DNA of 64,000 nt from Tenacibaculum caenipelagi (GCF_004363005.1 NZ_SNYH01000003.1:326287-390286), one strand, 5' to 3'. Counted from the first letter of the stretch, positions 51,520-60,605 are shown. Notes: generated from the letters alone by a model not told the origin. A program made the numbers and translations.

Positions 51520-52229
51520 GTAAAACTGAATATGATTTAGAGAAAATATCAAACACTTTCACAAGAATTTTGAAAGAGTTTAAAGAATTAGAGTATGAAA
51601 AAAACCTGACCTCTATAAATCATAAATTGTTTGATTTCAGAACTTCATATCTTGCCCCAACCTATCATTTAAATCGATTTGATAAAGCAACAGAAGAATA
51701 TTTTAAAATAGACTTACCAAATACTTTTAGTAAAGGAGTTATCGATGAGAATGATATGAATTTATTAGCTATAAAACTTCATTTAGAATTCAATGCAGTA
51801 CTTTACTCAATCAAAATGTCTTTGGATAGAATTGTATTTTTCATGTCAAAATTCTATAAAGGAATTACACCTCACAATACTTTTGGAAGGATTAATGACA
51901 ATGGAAAGCCCAGATCAATGATGGCAGAAGTAGTTAGATTAAAAGACTCTGATAAAATAATGGAATTGATATTTAAAAATTATAGCGAATGGATATCCAA
52001 TGCTATTAAACCTCGAGATACAATAACGCATTATGAAAATTTGACATTAAGCTTTTTACAATTAGACAATTCGAAATTCGCCCCTGTATTTAGTCATAGA
52101 GAAAAACAAATTGAAAGTCTTGGGAGAGAAGAACTAAAAAAATATATAGATAAATGGTATATCTTTATCAATAAACTTTTTGAATTAATATTGATCGAAA
52201 AAATAAAAACTACCAACAACAACACATAA
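51516..52229 (+). CDS. Hypothetical protein with a HEPN-like Rx4H motif
   Basis: A 237-aa soluble helical protein from the ATG at 51516 (an ATG three codons earlier is also in frame). RDTITHYENL at about residues 167-176 has an Arg-x4-His motif like those of HEPN RNase domains (Cthe_2314-like), and the flanking sequence is helical, as expected. This is suggestive, not diagnostic. Paired with the membrane protein it could be a toxin and partner, or unrelated. The final codons (TNNNT) run into the left arm of a cassette-type palindrome. Confidence 0.6.
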   Translation: MSKTEYDLEKISNTFTRILKEFKELEYEKNLTSINHKLFDFRTSYLAPTYHLNRFDKATEEYFKIDLPNTFSKGVIDENDMNLLAIKLHLEFNAVLYSIKMSLDRIVFFMSKFYKGITPHNTFGRINDNGKPRSMMAEVVRLKDSDKIMELIFKNYSEWISNAIKPRDTITHYENLTLSFLQLDNSKFAPVFSHREKQIESLGREELKKYIDKWYIFINKLFELILIEKIKTTNNNT

Positions 52230-52300
52230 CCTTAATTACAATAAATTTAACTACGTCCGAATTCACTCGAAATTACCAAAGAGACACCTTTAACCCTGTT
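52219..52300 (+). repeat. Cassette-type palindrome remnant (site K)
   Basis: CAACAACACATAACC (left arm) and ACTACGTCCGAATTCACTCG (centre, 52250-52269) are close to sites G and I. The right arm is not clear; AraC-family coding sequence begins at 52309. It is the same repeat family 25 kb from the main array. Confidence 0.6.
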
Positions 52301-52308
52301 AACCTTTT

Positions 52309-53232
52309 TTACTCCAGAGGAATACAAATATCTACAATACATTTTCCTTCTGGATGTTCTTGCGGATTGTTATGATATATTTCAAACGGATCTATCGCTG
52401 CTTTTTGATAACCGTGTTCACTCATCCACACAAAACTGGTTTCCCAAGCTTGTTGAAACTCGTCAAAACCAATTTCAAACCTAGAAACAATACATTTTGT
52501 CGTTGGTAAAACTTTTGTATTCACCTCCCCGTCTGTAGCTACTTCACCATTCAACGTCATACAAGCACTCATACGTATATAATCTGGGTCTGTAATTTTA
52601 GGGCTGTCATGATAAATCGTAATCATTTTTAAGTCTGGTTGATTCATCAATCCTTTAGGAGTTGCCCAACGCATTAATCTAGTATATGCATCTCCTATTA
52701 AGTCCATTTTTCCTTGATGGCTTATGTATGCTAGGTTCATTTCAGGAACCATTTTAACTTCTGTTTTAGCATTCATTTTAATCCAATTTAAAGCATTTTG
52801 TATGTTACAAATGTATTCTTCAAATCGAATTTCAACTTGACCGTTCTTGCTTTCCTCTTTACAAATCTTGCTAAATTTATTAGGACTCTCTTTTTTAAAC
52901 TCAACAGGACTCAATCCGTAAAACTTTTTAAAAGCTCTTGAAAATGATGACAAACTGGTAAACCCAACTATTTCTGCTACTTCTGTAATTGTTTTTTCCT
53001 GTTGATGTAACAGAAACGAAGCCGCTTTTTCTACTCTTTTTCTTGTGATAAAATCATTTACCGTTTCTTTAGTTACTGCTTTAAAAAGTCTGTGAAAGTG
53101 GAACGGGGAAAAATAAGCTTCTTTTGCTATTTCTTCTAAAACAAGTTTGGTATTTAAATTTTCTTCAATAAAAGAAATCGCTTTACTTATTCTAGTTACA
53201 ATCGTTGAGGGTATTTTTGTTGAAGACTTCAT
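52309..53232 (-). CDS. AraC-family regulator with GyrI-like effector domain
   Basis: A 307-aa regulator with an N-terminal AraC domain (about 10-110; NLNTKLVLEEIAKEAYFSPFHFHRLFK and ITEVAEIVGFTSLSSFSRAFKKFYGLSP) and a C-terminal GyrI-like ligand-binding domain (about 150-307) ending WMSEHGYQKAAIDPFEIYH. This is the Rob/SoxS-like type with a fused sensor. It overlaps the hydrolase gene by 4 bp and is the last gene of the ndh run. Ligand unknown. Confidence 0.93.
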   Translation of the reverse strand: MKSSTKIPSTIVTRISKAISFIEENLNTKLVLEEIAKEAYFSPFHFHRLFKAVTKETVNDFITRKRVEKAASFLLHQQEKTITEVAEIVGFTSLSSFSRAFKKFYGLSPVEFKKESPNKFSKICKEESKNGQVEIRFEEYICNIQNALNWIKMNAKTEVKMVPEMNLAYISHQGKMDLIGDAYTRLMRWATPKGLMNQPDLKMITIYHDSPKITDPDYIRMSACMTLNGEVATDGEVNTKVLPTTKCIVSRFEIGFDEFQQAWETSFVWMSEHGYQKAAIDPFEIYHNNPQEHPEGKCIVDICIPLE

Positions 53233-53753
53233 CTTTTACTTTTTATTTCTAAACATAGCTTTTTAGCAAACTCCTTATCTCTATATAGTTCGTGGGTCCC
53301 TTTTGGAATTATATGATAGTCAACTTTCATTTTCTCAAACCAACTAACATCAGGTTTGTAAGCATCCCCTTCTCCATAATATAGCGTTACTTTGTTTAGC
53401 GGTTTTTCTTTTTCGTAACGTAGTCTTGTTGCTGAAACCGCATAAAAACTTGCAATCTTTAAACCTGCTAAACTAGCTTTCCAACCAATAGTACCTCCTA
53501 TGCTAAATGCCAAAATTACCACTTCTTCTTTTTCTAAACTCAATAAATTTTCAACAGCTTCCTCTACTCCACTTTCTATAAATAAACGGTGTCTCTCATG
53601 TTCTGTTATATCAAAATCTGGAATGCCAGCCAATTCACAACTACTGTAAAATACTACTTCAAAATCCTCCGATAAATTTTCAACATAGGTCGAAACCCAA
53701 TCTGCATTCTCCTTTCCCCATAAATCAGATAAAATAAGTAATCTTTGTTTCAT
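53229..53753 (-). CDS. Small alpha/beta-hydrolase-fold protein
   Basis: A 174-aa cytoplasmic protein with a short hydrolase fold. The nucleophile is probably Ser in VILAFSIGGTIGW (the strand-turn of the GxSxG type, here AFSIGG), the acid in YGEGDAY and the His in PKGTHELYRD. It resembles dienelactone-hydrolase relatives but is short, so substrates are likely small. It overlaps the membrane-protein gene by 4 bp on one side and the AraC gene by 4 bp on the other, so all are one transcript. Confidence 0.85.
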   Translation of the reverse strand: MKQRLLILSDLWGKENADWVSTYVENLSEDFEVVFYSSCELAGIPDFDITEHERHRLFIESGVEEAVENLLSLEKEEVVILAFSIGGTIGWKASLAGLKIASFYAVSATRLRYEKEKPLNKVTLYYGEGDAYKPDVSWFEKMKVDYHIIPKGTHELYRDKEFAKKLCLEIKSKR

Positions 53754-54106
53754 AAGCTGTTTTTTTGAAGGTAATAAAAAAATATTCCTCCCATAAAATA
53801 CAATACGACATCTATGATATCAGCGGTGTATCTTGGATGAAATTTAGGCAGAACATATTCAAAAATAATTGCATAAAAACAGCATAAATAAAGAATTGCT
53901 CCAATAGAAATTTGGTAATTAGCATCATTTCTACTCCATCGTAAAACATACAAACTGACTATTAATACTATGGGGATGATTAAAAAATCATTCACATAGT
54001 TATTCACAATTACTGGAAGTTTAATCGCTAATTTTTGTGCAAGATAAATAAGGCTACCTGTAGCTAATGAAAATACAAAATAATATGGAAGTACTCTTTT
54101 ATGCAT
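53750..54106 (-). CDS. Small integral membrane protein
   Basis: A 118-aa protein with about four helices (YYFVFSLATGSLIYLA, DFLIIPIVLIVSLYVL, ISIGAILYLCCFYAII and VLYFMGGIFFYYL). Some databases label relatives as a magnesium citrate transporter, which I do not consider reliable. It is the third gene of the ndh-zinc ribbon-membrane-hydrolase-AraC run, 6 bp after the zinc-ribbon gene. No function can be given. Confidence 0.75.
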   Translation of the reverse strand: MHKRVLPYYFVFSLATGSLIYLAQKLAIKLPVIVNNYVNDFLIIPIVLIVSLYVLRWSRNDANYQISIGAILYLCCFYAIIFEYVLPKFHPRYTADIIDVVLYFMGGIFFYYLQKNSL

Positions 54107-54112
54107 ACAATT

Positions 54113-54421
54113 CTAACCCGCAGCAACCATCGCTACAAACCAAGCTATTAAAGCTCCTATAGCACTTATTAATAAATATGCAGAATACAAAACCCAACCT
54201 ACAATTCGAAACAGCCAAACTGGATGCTTTTTTAATCGTTCTGCTAAATTAGGATTCTCAATATCATATTTTACTTTTTTGAGTTCTTCTTCTTTGTAAG
54301 CTACTACTTTTTGCTCTTGTTTCTTTTCAAAAGAAATGAGTGTATCACAGTCTTTGCAATAATCTCTATTCGTATTAAAAACCCCGCAACTTGGGCACTT
54401 AATATTTTTAGTAATTACCAT
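54113..54421 (-). CDS. Zinc-ribbon membrane protein
   Basis: A 102-aa protein with an N-terminal zinc ribbon, CPSC then CKDC (residues 9-29), a charged linker and a C-terminal membrane segment pair (WVLYSAYLLISAIGALIAWFVAMVAAG). It overlaps the end of the ndh gene by 14 bp. A membrane-bound zinc ribbon beside a type II NADH dehydrogenase could act in its assembly or regulation, but this is guesswork from position. Confidence 0.8.
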   Translation of the reverse strand: MVITKNIKCPSCGVFNTNRDYCKDCDTLISFEKKQEQKVVAYKEEELKKVKYDIENPNLAERLKKHPVWLFRIVGWVLYSAYLLISAIGALIAWFVAMVAAG

Positions 54422-55721
54422 TTTCTTGTTCTTTAAAACTGTATTTATTTTTCTTTTTATAAGGACGAATAATCAATCTTGTTTCTCTATCAAAACGAAT
54501 GTAATTATATACCCAATTCATAAATACAATTACTTTATTTCTAAAGCCTATTAATGAAAATAAATGCACAAACATCCACACAAACCAAGCAAATACTCCT
54601 TGAAATTTCCACTTAGGCAAATCTACCACGGCTTTGTTTCTTCCTATAGTTGCCATTGCTCCTTTGTCTTTATACTTAAAAGGTTTTAGTTTTTTACCCT
54701 TCAGCTTTGCTAGAATGTTTTTTCCTAACAATCGACCTTGTTGAATGGCTGGCTGCGCCATCATAGGATGTCCTCTTTCATAATCTTTGGTTTGCATACA
54801 TGCTACATCGCCTATGGCATATATGTTATCGTAGCCAACTACTTTGTTATACTCATCTACTTTAAATCGATTAGCTCTTTCTATCACACATCCTTGGTTT
54901 AAACCTTTAACAGCATCTCCTTTTACACCTGCTGCCCAAATAACAGTTTGCGCTTTAAAATGGTCTTCCCCATCTGTTCTAACAGTTTCTCCATCATAAT
55001 CTACTACACGTAAGTCCTTCCATATATCGACTCCTAATTTTCTTAAAAACTCTTCTGACTTTCTTGAAGAAGCCTCGCTCATCCCTTTTAGTAGTTCTCC
55101 TGAACTTTGAATCAAGTTAATTTTCATTTGTCGGATATCTAAATCCGGATAATCTTTAGGAAGTATTGCTTTTTTCATTTCTGCCAATGCTCCTGCCAAT
55201 TCTACTCCAGTTGGCCCACCTCCTACAATAACAAAATTCATCAATGCTAAACGCTCTTCTAAATCGGTTACCAACAGTGCATCTTCAAAGTTTTCTAACA
55301 CCAAACTACGAATATTCAATGCTTGTGGAACCGATTTCATTTCCATAGCATACTTTTGAATATTTGTATTTCCAAAAAAATTCGTGGTAGATCCCGTAGC
55401 AATAATTAACTCATCATATTCTAAATTTCCAATGGTTGTCTCTACGATATTCCTTTCCGCATTAATATTGGTAACTTTTGCCAATCTGAAATAAAAATTT
55501 TCAATATCATTAAATCTCTTTCGTAAAGGAAATGCAATACTATCGGGTTCTAAACCTCCAGTTGCCACTTGATATAATAAGGGTTGAAAAGTATGGTAAT
55601 TATGTTTATCTATTAAAACAACCTGTAATTCTTGATTTTCTAATGCTCTTGCAGCTGCTAATCCTGCGAATCCTCCTCCTATAATTACAACTCTAGGAAA
55701 ACTCGTTTGAGGTATGTTCAT
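54408..55721 (-). CDS. ndh: NAD(P)/FAD-dependent oxidoreductase, type II NADH dehydrogenase
   Basis: A 437-aa single-subunit NADH:quinone oxidoreductase. FAD-binding VVIIGGGFAGLAAARAL is at the N-terminus; the NADH-binding VIVGGGPTGVELAGALAEMKKAI is central; the second FAD motif is AIGDVACM. The C-terminal amphipathic helices anchor it peripherally (FRNKVIVFMNWVYNYIRF). It transfers electrons to menaquinone without pumping. First gene of a five-gene minus-strand run; a minus-strand TAAATTTG at 55750-55757 is a likely -7 box. Confidence 0.94.
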   Translation of the reverse strand: MNIPQTSFPRVVIIGGGFAGLAAARALENQELQVVLIDKHNYHTFQPLLYQVATGGLEPDSIAFPLRKRFNDIENFYFRLAKVTNINAERNIVETTIGNLEYDELIIATGSTTNFFGNTNIQKYAMEMKSVPQALNIRSLVLENFEDALLVTDLEERLALMNFVIVGGGPTGVELAGALAEMKKAILPKDYPDLDIRQMKINLIQSSGELLKGMSEASSRKSEEFLRKLGVDIWKDLRVVDYDGETVRTDGEDHFKAQTVIWAAGVKGDAVKGLNQGCVIERANRFKVDEYNKVVGYDNIYAIGDVACMQTKDYERGHPMMAQPAIQQGRLLGKNILAKLKGKKLKPFKYKDKGAMATIGRNKAVVDLPKWKFQGVFAWFVWMFVHLFSLIGFRNKVIVFMNWVYNYIRFDRETRLIIRPYKKKNKYSFKEQENGNY

Positions 55722-55749
55722 TATGTATTAGGGTTTTATATCCAATTAG

Positions 55750-55757
55750 CAAATTTA
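55750..55757 (-). promoter_or_regulatory. -7 box of the ndh gene
   Basis: On the minus strand TAAATTTG matches TAnnTTTG, 28 bases before the start. The -33 element is not clear. Confidence 0.4.
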
Positions 55758-55833
55758 ATTAAAAGTGAAGGGAGTTTCTTAAAATTTATTTTCTAGTTTT
55801 ACGTTAAATTCTACAAACCAAACCGAGAAAAAT

Positions 55834-56268
55834 ATGTTGAGTTTTTTTAAAAAAAAGAAAGTAAAAGATTTAGTGATTAAGTGTGATACAGATATTATTC
55901 ACATAGATGACAAACCTCTTACATTTCCAACTAGCTATGATGCCTTAACTCAAATTTTAGGTAGCCCTAGCAGAGAACTTAAAAAAAGCAACAACTACAT
56001 TATTTGGGATCAATATGGTATTTTTTGTGGGTGTACGGATAATGATAATATTTTATCTATCAACATTTATCAAAACAAAAAAGATAAAAGCGAGTACAAT
56101 ACTAAACAACAGTTTAAAGGAAAACTTTTTTTAAACGACGATGAAATCACCAATACTGAATTCGGTAAAATCCCATTAGGCAAAGTCGCTATTCACAGAT
56201 TAGGTAGTGAAAATGAAATTCGATTTGGCTTTAGTATTGGCGTTAATAGAGATTATAGAGAGTTATAA
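55834..56268 (+). CDS. Hypothetical protein
   Basis: A 144-aa soluble protein beginning MLSFFKKKKVKDLVIKCDTD, with a strand-rich body (IIWDQYGIFCGCTDNDNILSI, then LGKVAIHRLGSENEIRFGF). I recall relatives only as uncharacterised proteins of Bacteroidota. It is divergent from ndh and its end overlaps the convergent gene by 6 bp. No motif suggests a reaction. Confidence 0.7.
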   Translation: MLSFFKKKKVKDLVIKCDTDIIHIDDKPLTFPTSYDALTQILGSPSRELKKSNNYIIWDQYGIFCGCTDNDNILSINIYQNKKDKSEYNTKQQFKGKLFLNDDEITNTEFGKIPLGKVAIHRLGSENEIRFGFSIGVNRDYREL

Positions 56269-56790
56269 TTCTAATTTTATTTGTTGTAAGCTTTTATTTG
56301 TATGTATTAATTGATCAACTAATAGCTTTCTTAACACTTCAATATCTTCATCAAAATAACGAGCCCATTTGTACTCTTTAAATAACGATTGAATTTGTTT
56401 TAAACGTTGATGTGCAAGTTCTGAGGTCATTAAAAAATGAGCTTCTTCAGAATTGTGTTGAATTCTTTTAATACTCACCTTATGCTCTGCATAGTCAGCT
56501 TCTAAATAAAACACCTTATCAGTACTATTTAACGGATAAAAGTCTGACCAATTTGCATATCCTACATAATAGTTCTGATTCTTATATTGGTCTATCCCTT
56601 GAATTTTCCAACGGCAATTAGCGACTCTTCCCCAGTGATTCGAATAACGAAAAACACCATTTTCAGTATAATAATAGTAGCTTCCTGATTTACTTTGAAA
56701 ATGCGCTTTCATCTCTTCAAAAAAATTGAGGTTTTGCATTTCAAATTCACAATACGTGCTTCTGTAAAAATTGAATTTATGATATGTCAT
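56263..56790 (-). CDS. Hypothetical protein downstream of YjbQ
   Basis: A 175-aa protein rich in Tyr and Trp (KSGSYYYYTENGVFRYSNHWGRVANCRWKI; YYVGYANWSDFYPL), with no signal or membrane helix. It begins immediately after the YjbQ stop (no gap), so the two are co-transcribed. Similar proteins occur next to YjbQ in related species as far as I recall. Function unknown; possible RNA or nucleotide binding is not supported by any motif I see. Confidence 0.72.
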   Translation of the reverse strand: MTYHKFNFYRSTYCEFEMQNLNFFEEMKAHFQSKSGSYYYYTENGVFRYSNHWGRVANCRWKIQGIDQYKNQNYYVGYANWSDFYPLNSTDKVFYLEADYAEHKVSIKRIQHNSEEAHFLMTSELAHQRLKQIQSLFKEYKWARYFDEDIEVLRKLLVDQLIHTNKSLQQIKLEL

Positions 56791-57213
56791 TTAATTTCCA
56801 AAGGCTGTTAGTACTACTTTTCTTCTTCCTCCATAATTTCTGTGCTCTCCTAAGTATACTCCTTGCCAAGTTCCTAAATTAAGCTTCCCTTTGGTAATTG
56901 GAATTTGCACCTGACATCCTAACATAGAACTTTTAAGATGTGCTGGCATATCATCGGTACCTTCATAATCGTGCTTATAATACGGCATGTTTTCAGGAAT
57001 CATTTTGTTAATGTGTGACTCGAAATCCATTCGCACAGTTGGGTCTGCATTCTCATTAATTGTCAAACTAGCAGAAGTATGTTTTATAAACACCTGTAGC
57101 TGCCCTATTTTGATTGTAGTAAACTCCGGAAAAGCTTCTAACAAGATATCGGTAATTAAATGATACCCTCTATTAAACGCAGGTAATTGAATTTCTTTTT
57201 GGTAAAATTTCAT
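56791..57213 (-). CDS. YjbQ/UPF0047 family protein
   Basis: A 140-aa protein of the YjbQ family, which has weak thiamine-phosphate synthase activity in E. coli. KIGQLQVFIKHTSASLTINENADPTVRMDFESHI contains the conserved HTSAS and NENADP motifs; LGTWQGVYLGEHR near the C-terminus is the other hallmark. The biological role is not settled. Followed directly by a gene of unknown role, and downstream of the dnaK terminator. Confidence 0.93.
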   Translation of the reverse strand: MKFYQKEIQLPAFNRGYHLITDILLEAFPEFTTIKIGQLQVFIKHTSASLTINENADPTVRMDFESHINKMIPENMPYYKHDYEGTDDMPAHLKSSMLGCQVQIPITKGKLNLGTWQGVYLGEHRNYGGRRKVVLTAFGN

Positions 57214-57223
57214 ATTGGAAAAG

Positions 57224-57257
57224 TAAAAAAGCCACTGAACGTATTCAATGGCTTTTC
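57224..57257 (-). terminator. Intrinsic terminator of dnaK
   Basis: On the minus strand AAAAGCCATTGAA pairs with TTCAGTGGCTTTT (one G-T pair) around a short loop, followed by a T-run ending near 57224. Confidence 0.8.
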
Positions 57258-57289
57258 GTTTTATTTTGGATTCTGAAATAAATTCAAAA

Positions 57290-59194
57290 TTACTTTACTT
57301 CTTCGAAGTCTACGTCTTCTACGTTATCTCCTTCAGTTGAAGAACCTGCATCTGCATTTCCTTGCGCACCTGCTCCGTTAGCTTGTGCATCTTGTTGTGC
57401 TTTATACATTTCTTCTGAAGCAACTTTCCAAGCTTCATTAATCTTTTCCATTGCAGCATCAATAGCAGCAATATCTTTAGATTCGTGTGCTTTCTTTAAC
57501 TCTTCTAAAGCAGCCTCGATTGGTTCTTTTTTATCTGCTGATAATTTATCACCAAACTCTTTTAATTGCTTTTCAGTTTGGAAAATCATAGAATCTGCTC
57601 CGTTAATTTTGTCTGCAGTTTCTTTTGCTTGCTTGTCTGCTTCAGCATTTGCTTCAGCATCAGCTTTCATCTTTTCGATTTCTTCATCTGTTAATCCAGA
57701 AGAAGCTTCAATACGGATGTTTTGAATTTTTCCTGTCGCTTTATCTGCTGCAGATACGTTGATAATTCCGTTTGCATCTATATCAAATGTTACTTCAATT
57801 TGAGGAATTCCTCTTGGTGCTGGTGGAATATCTGTTAATTGGAAACGACCAATTGTTTTGTTATCTGCTGCCATCGCTCTTTCACCTTGTAATACGTGAA
57901 TATCTACCGATGGTTGATTATCTACTGCTGTAGAGAATACTTGCGACTTTTTAGTTGGAATGGTTGTATTTGCATCGATTAACTTTGTAAATACATTACC
58001 CATAGTTTCAATTCCTAATGATAACGGTGTTACATCTAATAATAATACATCTTTTACATCACCTGTTAACACTCCTCCTTGAATTGCTGCTCCTAACGAT
58101 ACAACTTCATCTGGGTTTACTCCTTTACTTGGCGCTTTACCAAAGAACTTCTCTACTGCTTCTTGAATAGCAGGGATACGAGTTGAACCTCCTACTAAGA
58201 TGATCTCATCAATATCAGAAGTTGATAAATCTGCATTTTTTAATGCTGTTTGACAAGGCTCGATAGTTCTTTTTACTAAATCGTCGATTAATTGCTCAAA
58301 CTTAGCTCTACTTAAAGTTCTTACCAAGTGTTTTGGTCCACTAGCTGTAGCTGTGATATATGGTAAGTTAATTTCTGTAGAAGTTGTACTTGATAATTCA
58401 ATCTTCGCCTTTTCTGCAGCTTCTTTTAAACGTTGTAATGCCATAGGATCTTTACGTAAATCCATACTTTCTTCAGCATTAAACTCTTCTGCTAACCAGT
58501 TGATGATCTTTTCATCTACATCATCACCCCCTAAGTGAGTATCTCCATCAGTAGCTAATACTTCAAATACTCCGTCTCCTAATTCTAAGATAGAAACATC
58601 GTGTGTACCACCACCAAAGTCGAATACTACAATTTTCTTATCATCATTCGCTTTATCTAATCCGTAAGCTAATGCAGCAGCAGTAGGTTCGTTAATAATA
58701 CGACGAACTTTTAACCCTGCAATTTCACCAGCTTCTTTAGTAGCTTGACGTTGTGCATCGTTAAAATATGCTGGTACTGTAATTACCGCTTCTGAAACTC
58801 CTTGACCTAAATAATCCTCAGCAGTTTTTTTCATTTTCTGTAATATCATTGCAGAAATTTCTTGAGGCGTGTACATACGATCATCAATCTTTACTCTTGG
58901 TGTATCGTTGTCTCCTTTCACTACCTTATAAGGAACTCTATCTGCTTCTTTTTGAGATTCAGAATACTTATTTCCCATAAAACGCTTAATAGAATAAACT
59001 GTTTTTGTTGGGTTTGTTACTGCTTGACGTTTAGCAGGATCACCTACCTTACGCTCACCACCTTCAACAAATGCTACAATAGAAGGTGTTGTTCTTTTTC
59101 CTTCAGCATTTGGAATTACTACTGGCTCATTTCCTTCCATTACAGACACACATGAGTTCGTAGTACCTAAATCTATACCTATAATTTTACTCAT
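57290..59194 (-). CDS. dnaK: Chaperone DnaK (Hsp70)
   Basis: ATP-dependent folding chaperone, 634 aa. N-terminal ATPase domain: [38 protein letters not shown] and [12 protein letters not shown], all the Hsp70 phosphate-binding motifs. The substrate domain follows [14 protein letters not shown], and the C-terminus ends in acidic [11 protein letters not shown]. It is monocistronic here: no dnaJ or grpE adjoins. A TGCCAA-N18-TTGGCA dyad lies upstream (59258-59287); it is not a CIRCE element. Confidence 0.98.
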   Translation of the reverse strand: MSKIIGIDLGTTNSCVSVMEGNEPVVIPNAEGKRTTPSIVAFVEGGERKVGDPAKRQAVTNPTKTVYSIKRFMGNKYSESQKEADRVPYKVVKGDNDTPRVKIDDRMYTPQEISAMILQKMKKTAEDYLGQGVSEAVITVPAYFNDAQRQATKEAGEIAGLKVRRIINEPTAAALAYGLDKANDDKKIVVFDFGGGTHDVSILELGDGVFEVLATDGDTHLGGDDVDEKIINWLAEEFNAEESMDLRKDPMALQRLKEAAEKAKIELSSTTSTEINLPYITATASGPKHLVRTLSRAKFEQLIDDLVKRTIEPCQTALKNADLSTSDIDEIILVGGSTRIPAIQEAVEKFFGKAPSKGVNPDEVVSLGAAIQGGVLTGDVKDVLLLDVTPLSLGIETMGNVFTKLIDANTTIPTKKSQVFSTAVDNQPSVDIHVLQGERAMAADNKTIGRFQLTDIPPAPRGIPQIEVTFDIDANGIINVSAADKATGKIQNIRIEASSGLTDEEIEKMKADAEANAEADKQAKETADKINGADSMIFQTEKQLKEFGDKLSADKKEPIEAALEELKKAHESKDIAAIDAAMEKINEAWKVASEEMYKAQQDAQANGAGAQGNADAGSSTEGDNVEDVDFEEVK

Positions 59195-59257
59195 AATCTT
59201 TATTTATCTTTTAAAGTTTTTAATTCAATTTTACGAGTAGTAAATAGTCAAAGTGTA

Positions 59258-59287
59258 TGCCAATAAACTTCAGCTATTATTTTGGCA
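59258..59287. promoter_or_regulatory. TGCCAA/TTGGCA dyad upstream of dnaK
   Basis: TGCCAA (59258-59263) and TTGGCA (59282-59287) are perfectly inverted with an 18-base spacer, about 65-90 bp upstream of the dnaK start. It differs from CIRCE; it may be an operator or chance. Confidence 0.3.
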
Positions 59288-59329
59288 GAAAAAGAAAAGA
59301 TATCGATAGTTTTTTATGACATAGTGTCA

Positions 59330-59935
59330 TTAATCTATTCCGTTTATATATGAATCGTAGACAAGTTGAATATTTTCGTAGGTGTTTTCAAGTGATTTCT
59401 TAACCCCTTCGCTATTTTTAAACGCTACCTCTGTAATTCCTTCTTCTAATTGCGGAGTTAAAACACCTTCATAATTAGAATGCATAAGGTACCAATGTGT
59501 TTCTTTTAAGCGATATTCATTTTGCAGTGCGAATAAATGGTACGTAACCAAAAGCTTCCTTTCAATGGTAAGGTTTTCAATACCACATTCTTCTTCTACC
59601 TCTCTAATAGCAGTTTCTTCAATTTCTTCTCCTCCTTCAATACGTCCTTTTGGCAAGTCCCATTTATTACCTCTATAAATGAACAAAACATCTTTCTGAT
59701 TGTTCAAAACCAATCCTCCTCCTGCAACAATTACTTTAAATTTTATTTTGAAAGCCTTCCAAGTTTCAGCTAAATTGTTAGAAAACAAATACAGCCCATT
59801 TAATTCCCCTATTTTTAACTTATAAATAAGTTCTTCTATACTTTCATTTTTGTAAATATAAACAGGGTAATTATCTTCATTTTTAAATGAAGTTGTAAAA
59901 ATTATTGGTTTATCATTGACAAAAACTTTATACAT
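59330..59935 (-). CDS. NUDIX hydrolase
   Basis: A 201-aa hydrolase of nucleoside diphosphate derivatives. The Nudix box (GRIEGGEEIEETAIREVEEECGI) is complete, near residue 100, with REVEEE for metal binding. An N-terminal extension of about 65 residues precedes the fold (KIKFKVIVAGGGLVLNN). I start at the ATG at 59935, since a minus-strand -7 box TATCTTTG lies at 59954-59961; an ATG-less TTG extension to 59956 would start inside that box. Divergent from pyrE; the two start codons are 7 bp apart. Confidence 0.9.
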   Translation of the reverse strand: MYKVFVNDKPIIFTTSFKNEDNYPVYIYKNESIEELIYKLKIGELNGLYLFSNNLAETWKAFKIKFKVIVAGGGLVLNNQKDVLFIYRGNKWDLPKGRIEGGEEIEETAIREVEEECGIENLTIERKLLVTYHLFALQNEYRLKETHWYLMHSNYEGVLTPQLEEGITEVAFKNSEGVKKSLENTYENIQLVYDSYINGID

Positions 59936-59938
59936 TTG
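59931..59938 (+). promoter_or_regulatory. -7 box of pyrE
   Basis: TACATTTG ends 4 bases before the pyrE ATG (59943). It contains the complement of the NUDIX start codon, so the pyrE promoter lies largely inside the NUDIX coding sequence. Confidence 0.5.
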
Positions 59939-59942
59939 TGCT

Positions 59943-60593
59943 ATGGATTTTAACAAAGATACAGCAAAAAAAACTGCCGAGCTTCTTTTGCAAATTAAAG
60001 CTATAAAGCTAAACCCACAAACTCCTTTTACTTGGGCTTCTGGGTGGAAATCACCTATTTATTGTGATAACAGAATTACATTATCGTACCCAACTGTTAG
60101 AAATTTTTTAAAAGAGGAAATTGCTAAATTAGTTGAGGAAAAACATGGTAAACCTGATGTCATTGCTGGGGTAGCAACTGGCGCTATAGCTATTGGGATA
60201 TTAGTTGCCCAAGAGCTAGGAGTCCCTTTTGTTTATGTAAGACCTGAACCTAAAAAACATGGGAGACAAAATCAAATTGAAGGGCATCTTGAAAGTGGAC
60301 AAAATGTAGTTGTCATTGAAGATTTGATTAGCACAGGAAAAAGTAGTTTAAATGCTGTTAAAGCTTTAAAAGAAGCACATGCTAATGTAAAAGGTATGAT
60401 TGCTATTTTTTCTTACGGATTTGAAATTGCTACTGATAATTTTAAAAACGATAACGTAGAGCTTACTACTTTAAGTAATTATGAATACTTACTAGAACAG
60501 GCTTTGGATAGTAAATATATTACTAGCGAAGAACTTCTTACTTTAGAAGACTGGAGAGTTGAACCTAGCAAGTGGAAACAAAACGAAAAATAA
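59943..60593 (+). CDS. pyrE: Orotate phosphoribosyltransferase
   Basis: Joins orotate and PRPP to give OMP in pyrimidine synthesis. It is 216 aa from the ATG at 59943; a TTG nine codons upstream lies before the -7 box and is rejected. FTWASGWKSPIYCDNR binds substrate, RPEPKKHGRQNQIEG is the flexible catalytic loop, and VVVIEDLISTGKSS is the PRPP-binding motif. It is followed after 12 bp by an SRPBCC gene. Divergent from the NUDIX gene with overlapping promoters. Confidence 0.96.
   Translation: MDFNKDTAKKTAELLLQIKAIKLNPQTPFTWASGWKSPIYCDNRITLSYPTVRNFLKEEIAKLVEEKHGKPDVIAGVATGAIAIGILVAQELGVPFVYVRPEPKKHGRQNQIEGHLESGQNVVVIEDLISTGKSSLNAVKALKEAHANVKGMIAIFSYGFEIATDNFKNDNVELTTLSNYEYLLEQALDSKYITSEELLTLEDWRVEPSKWKQNEK
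59954..59961 (-). promoter_or_regulatory. -7 box of the NUDIX gene, inside pyrE
   Basis: Minus-strand TATCTTTG lies over pyrE codons 4-7 and predicts a start near 59948, giving a leader of about 13 nt for the NUDIX mRNA. Confidence 0.5.
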
Positions 60594-60605
60594 CAGCACA
60601 ATACA

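Noticed and set aside
59258..59287. CIRCE heat-shock operator before dnaK
   Set aside because: The dyad is TGCCAA-N18-TTGGCA, not TTAGCACTC-N9-GAGTGCTAA, and no HrcA-type site is visible.
59916..59942. TTG start extending pyrE by nine codons
   Set aside because: It precedes the -7 box TACATTTG, and family members start at MDFNKDTAKK-like sequence.
59936..59956. Upstream start extending the NUDIX protein by seven residues
   Set aside because: It would begin inside the minus-strand -7 box TATCTTTG; the ATG at 59935 suits the promoter and the fold.
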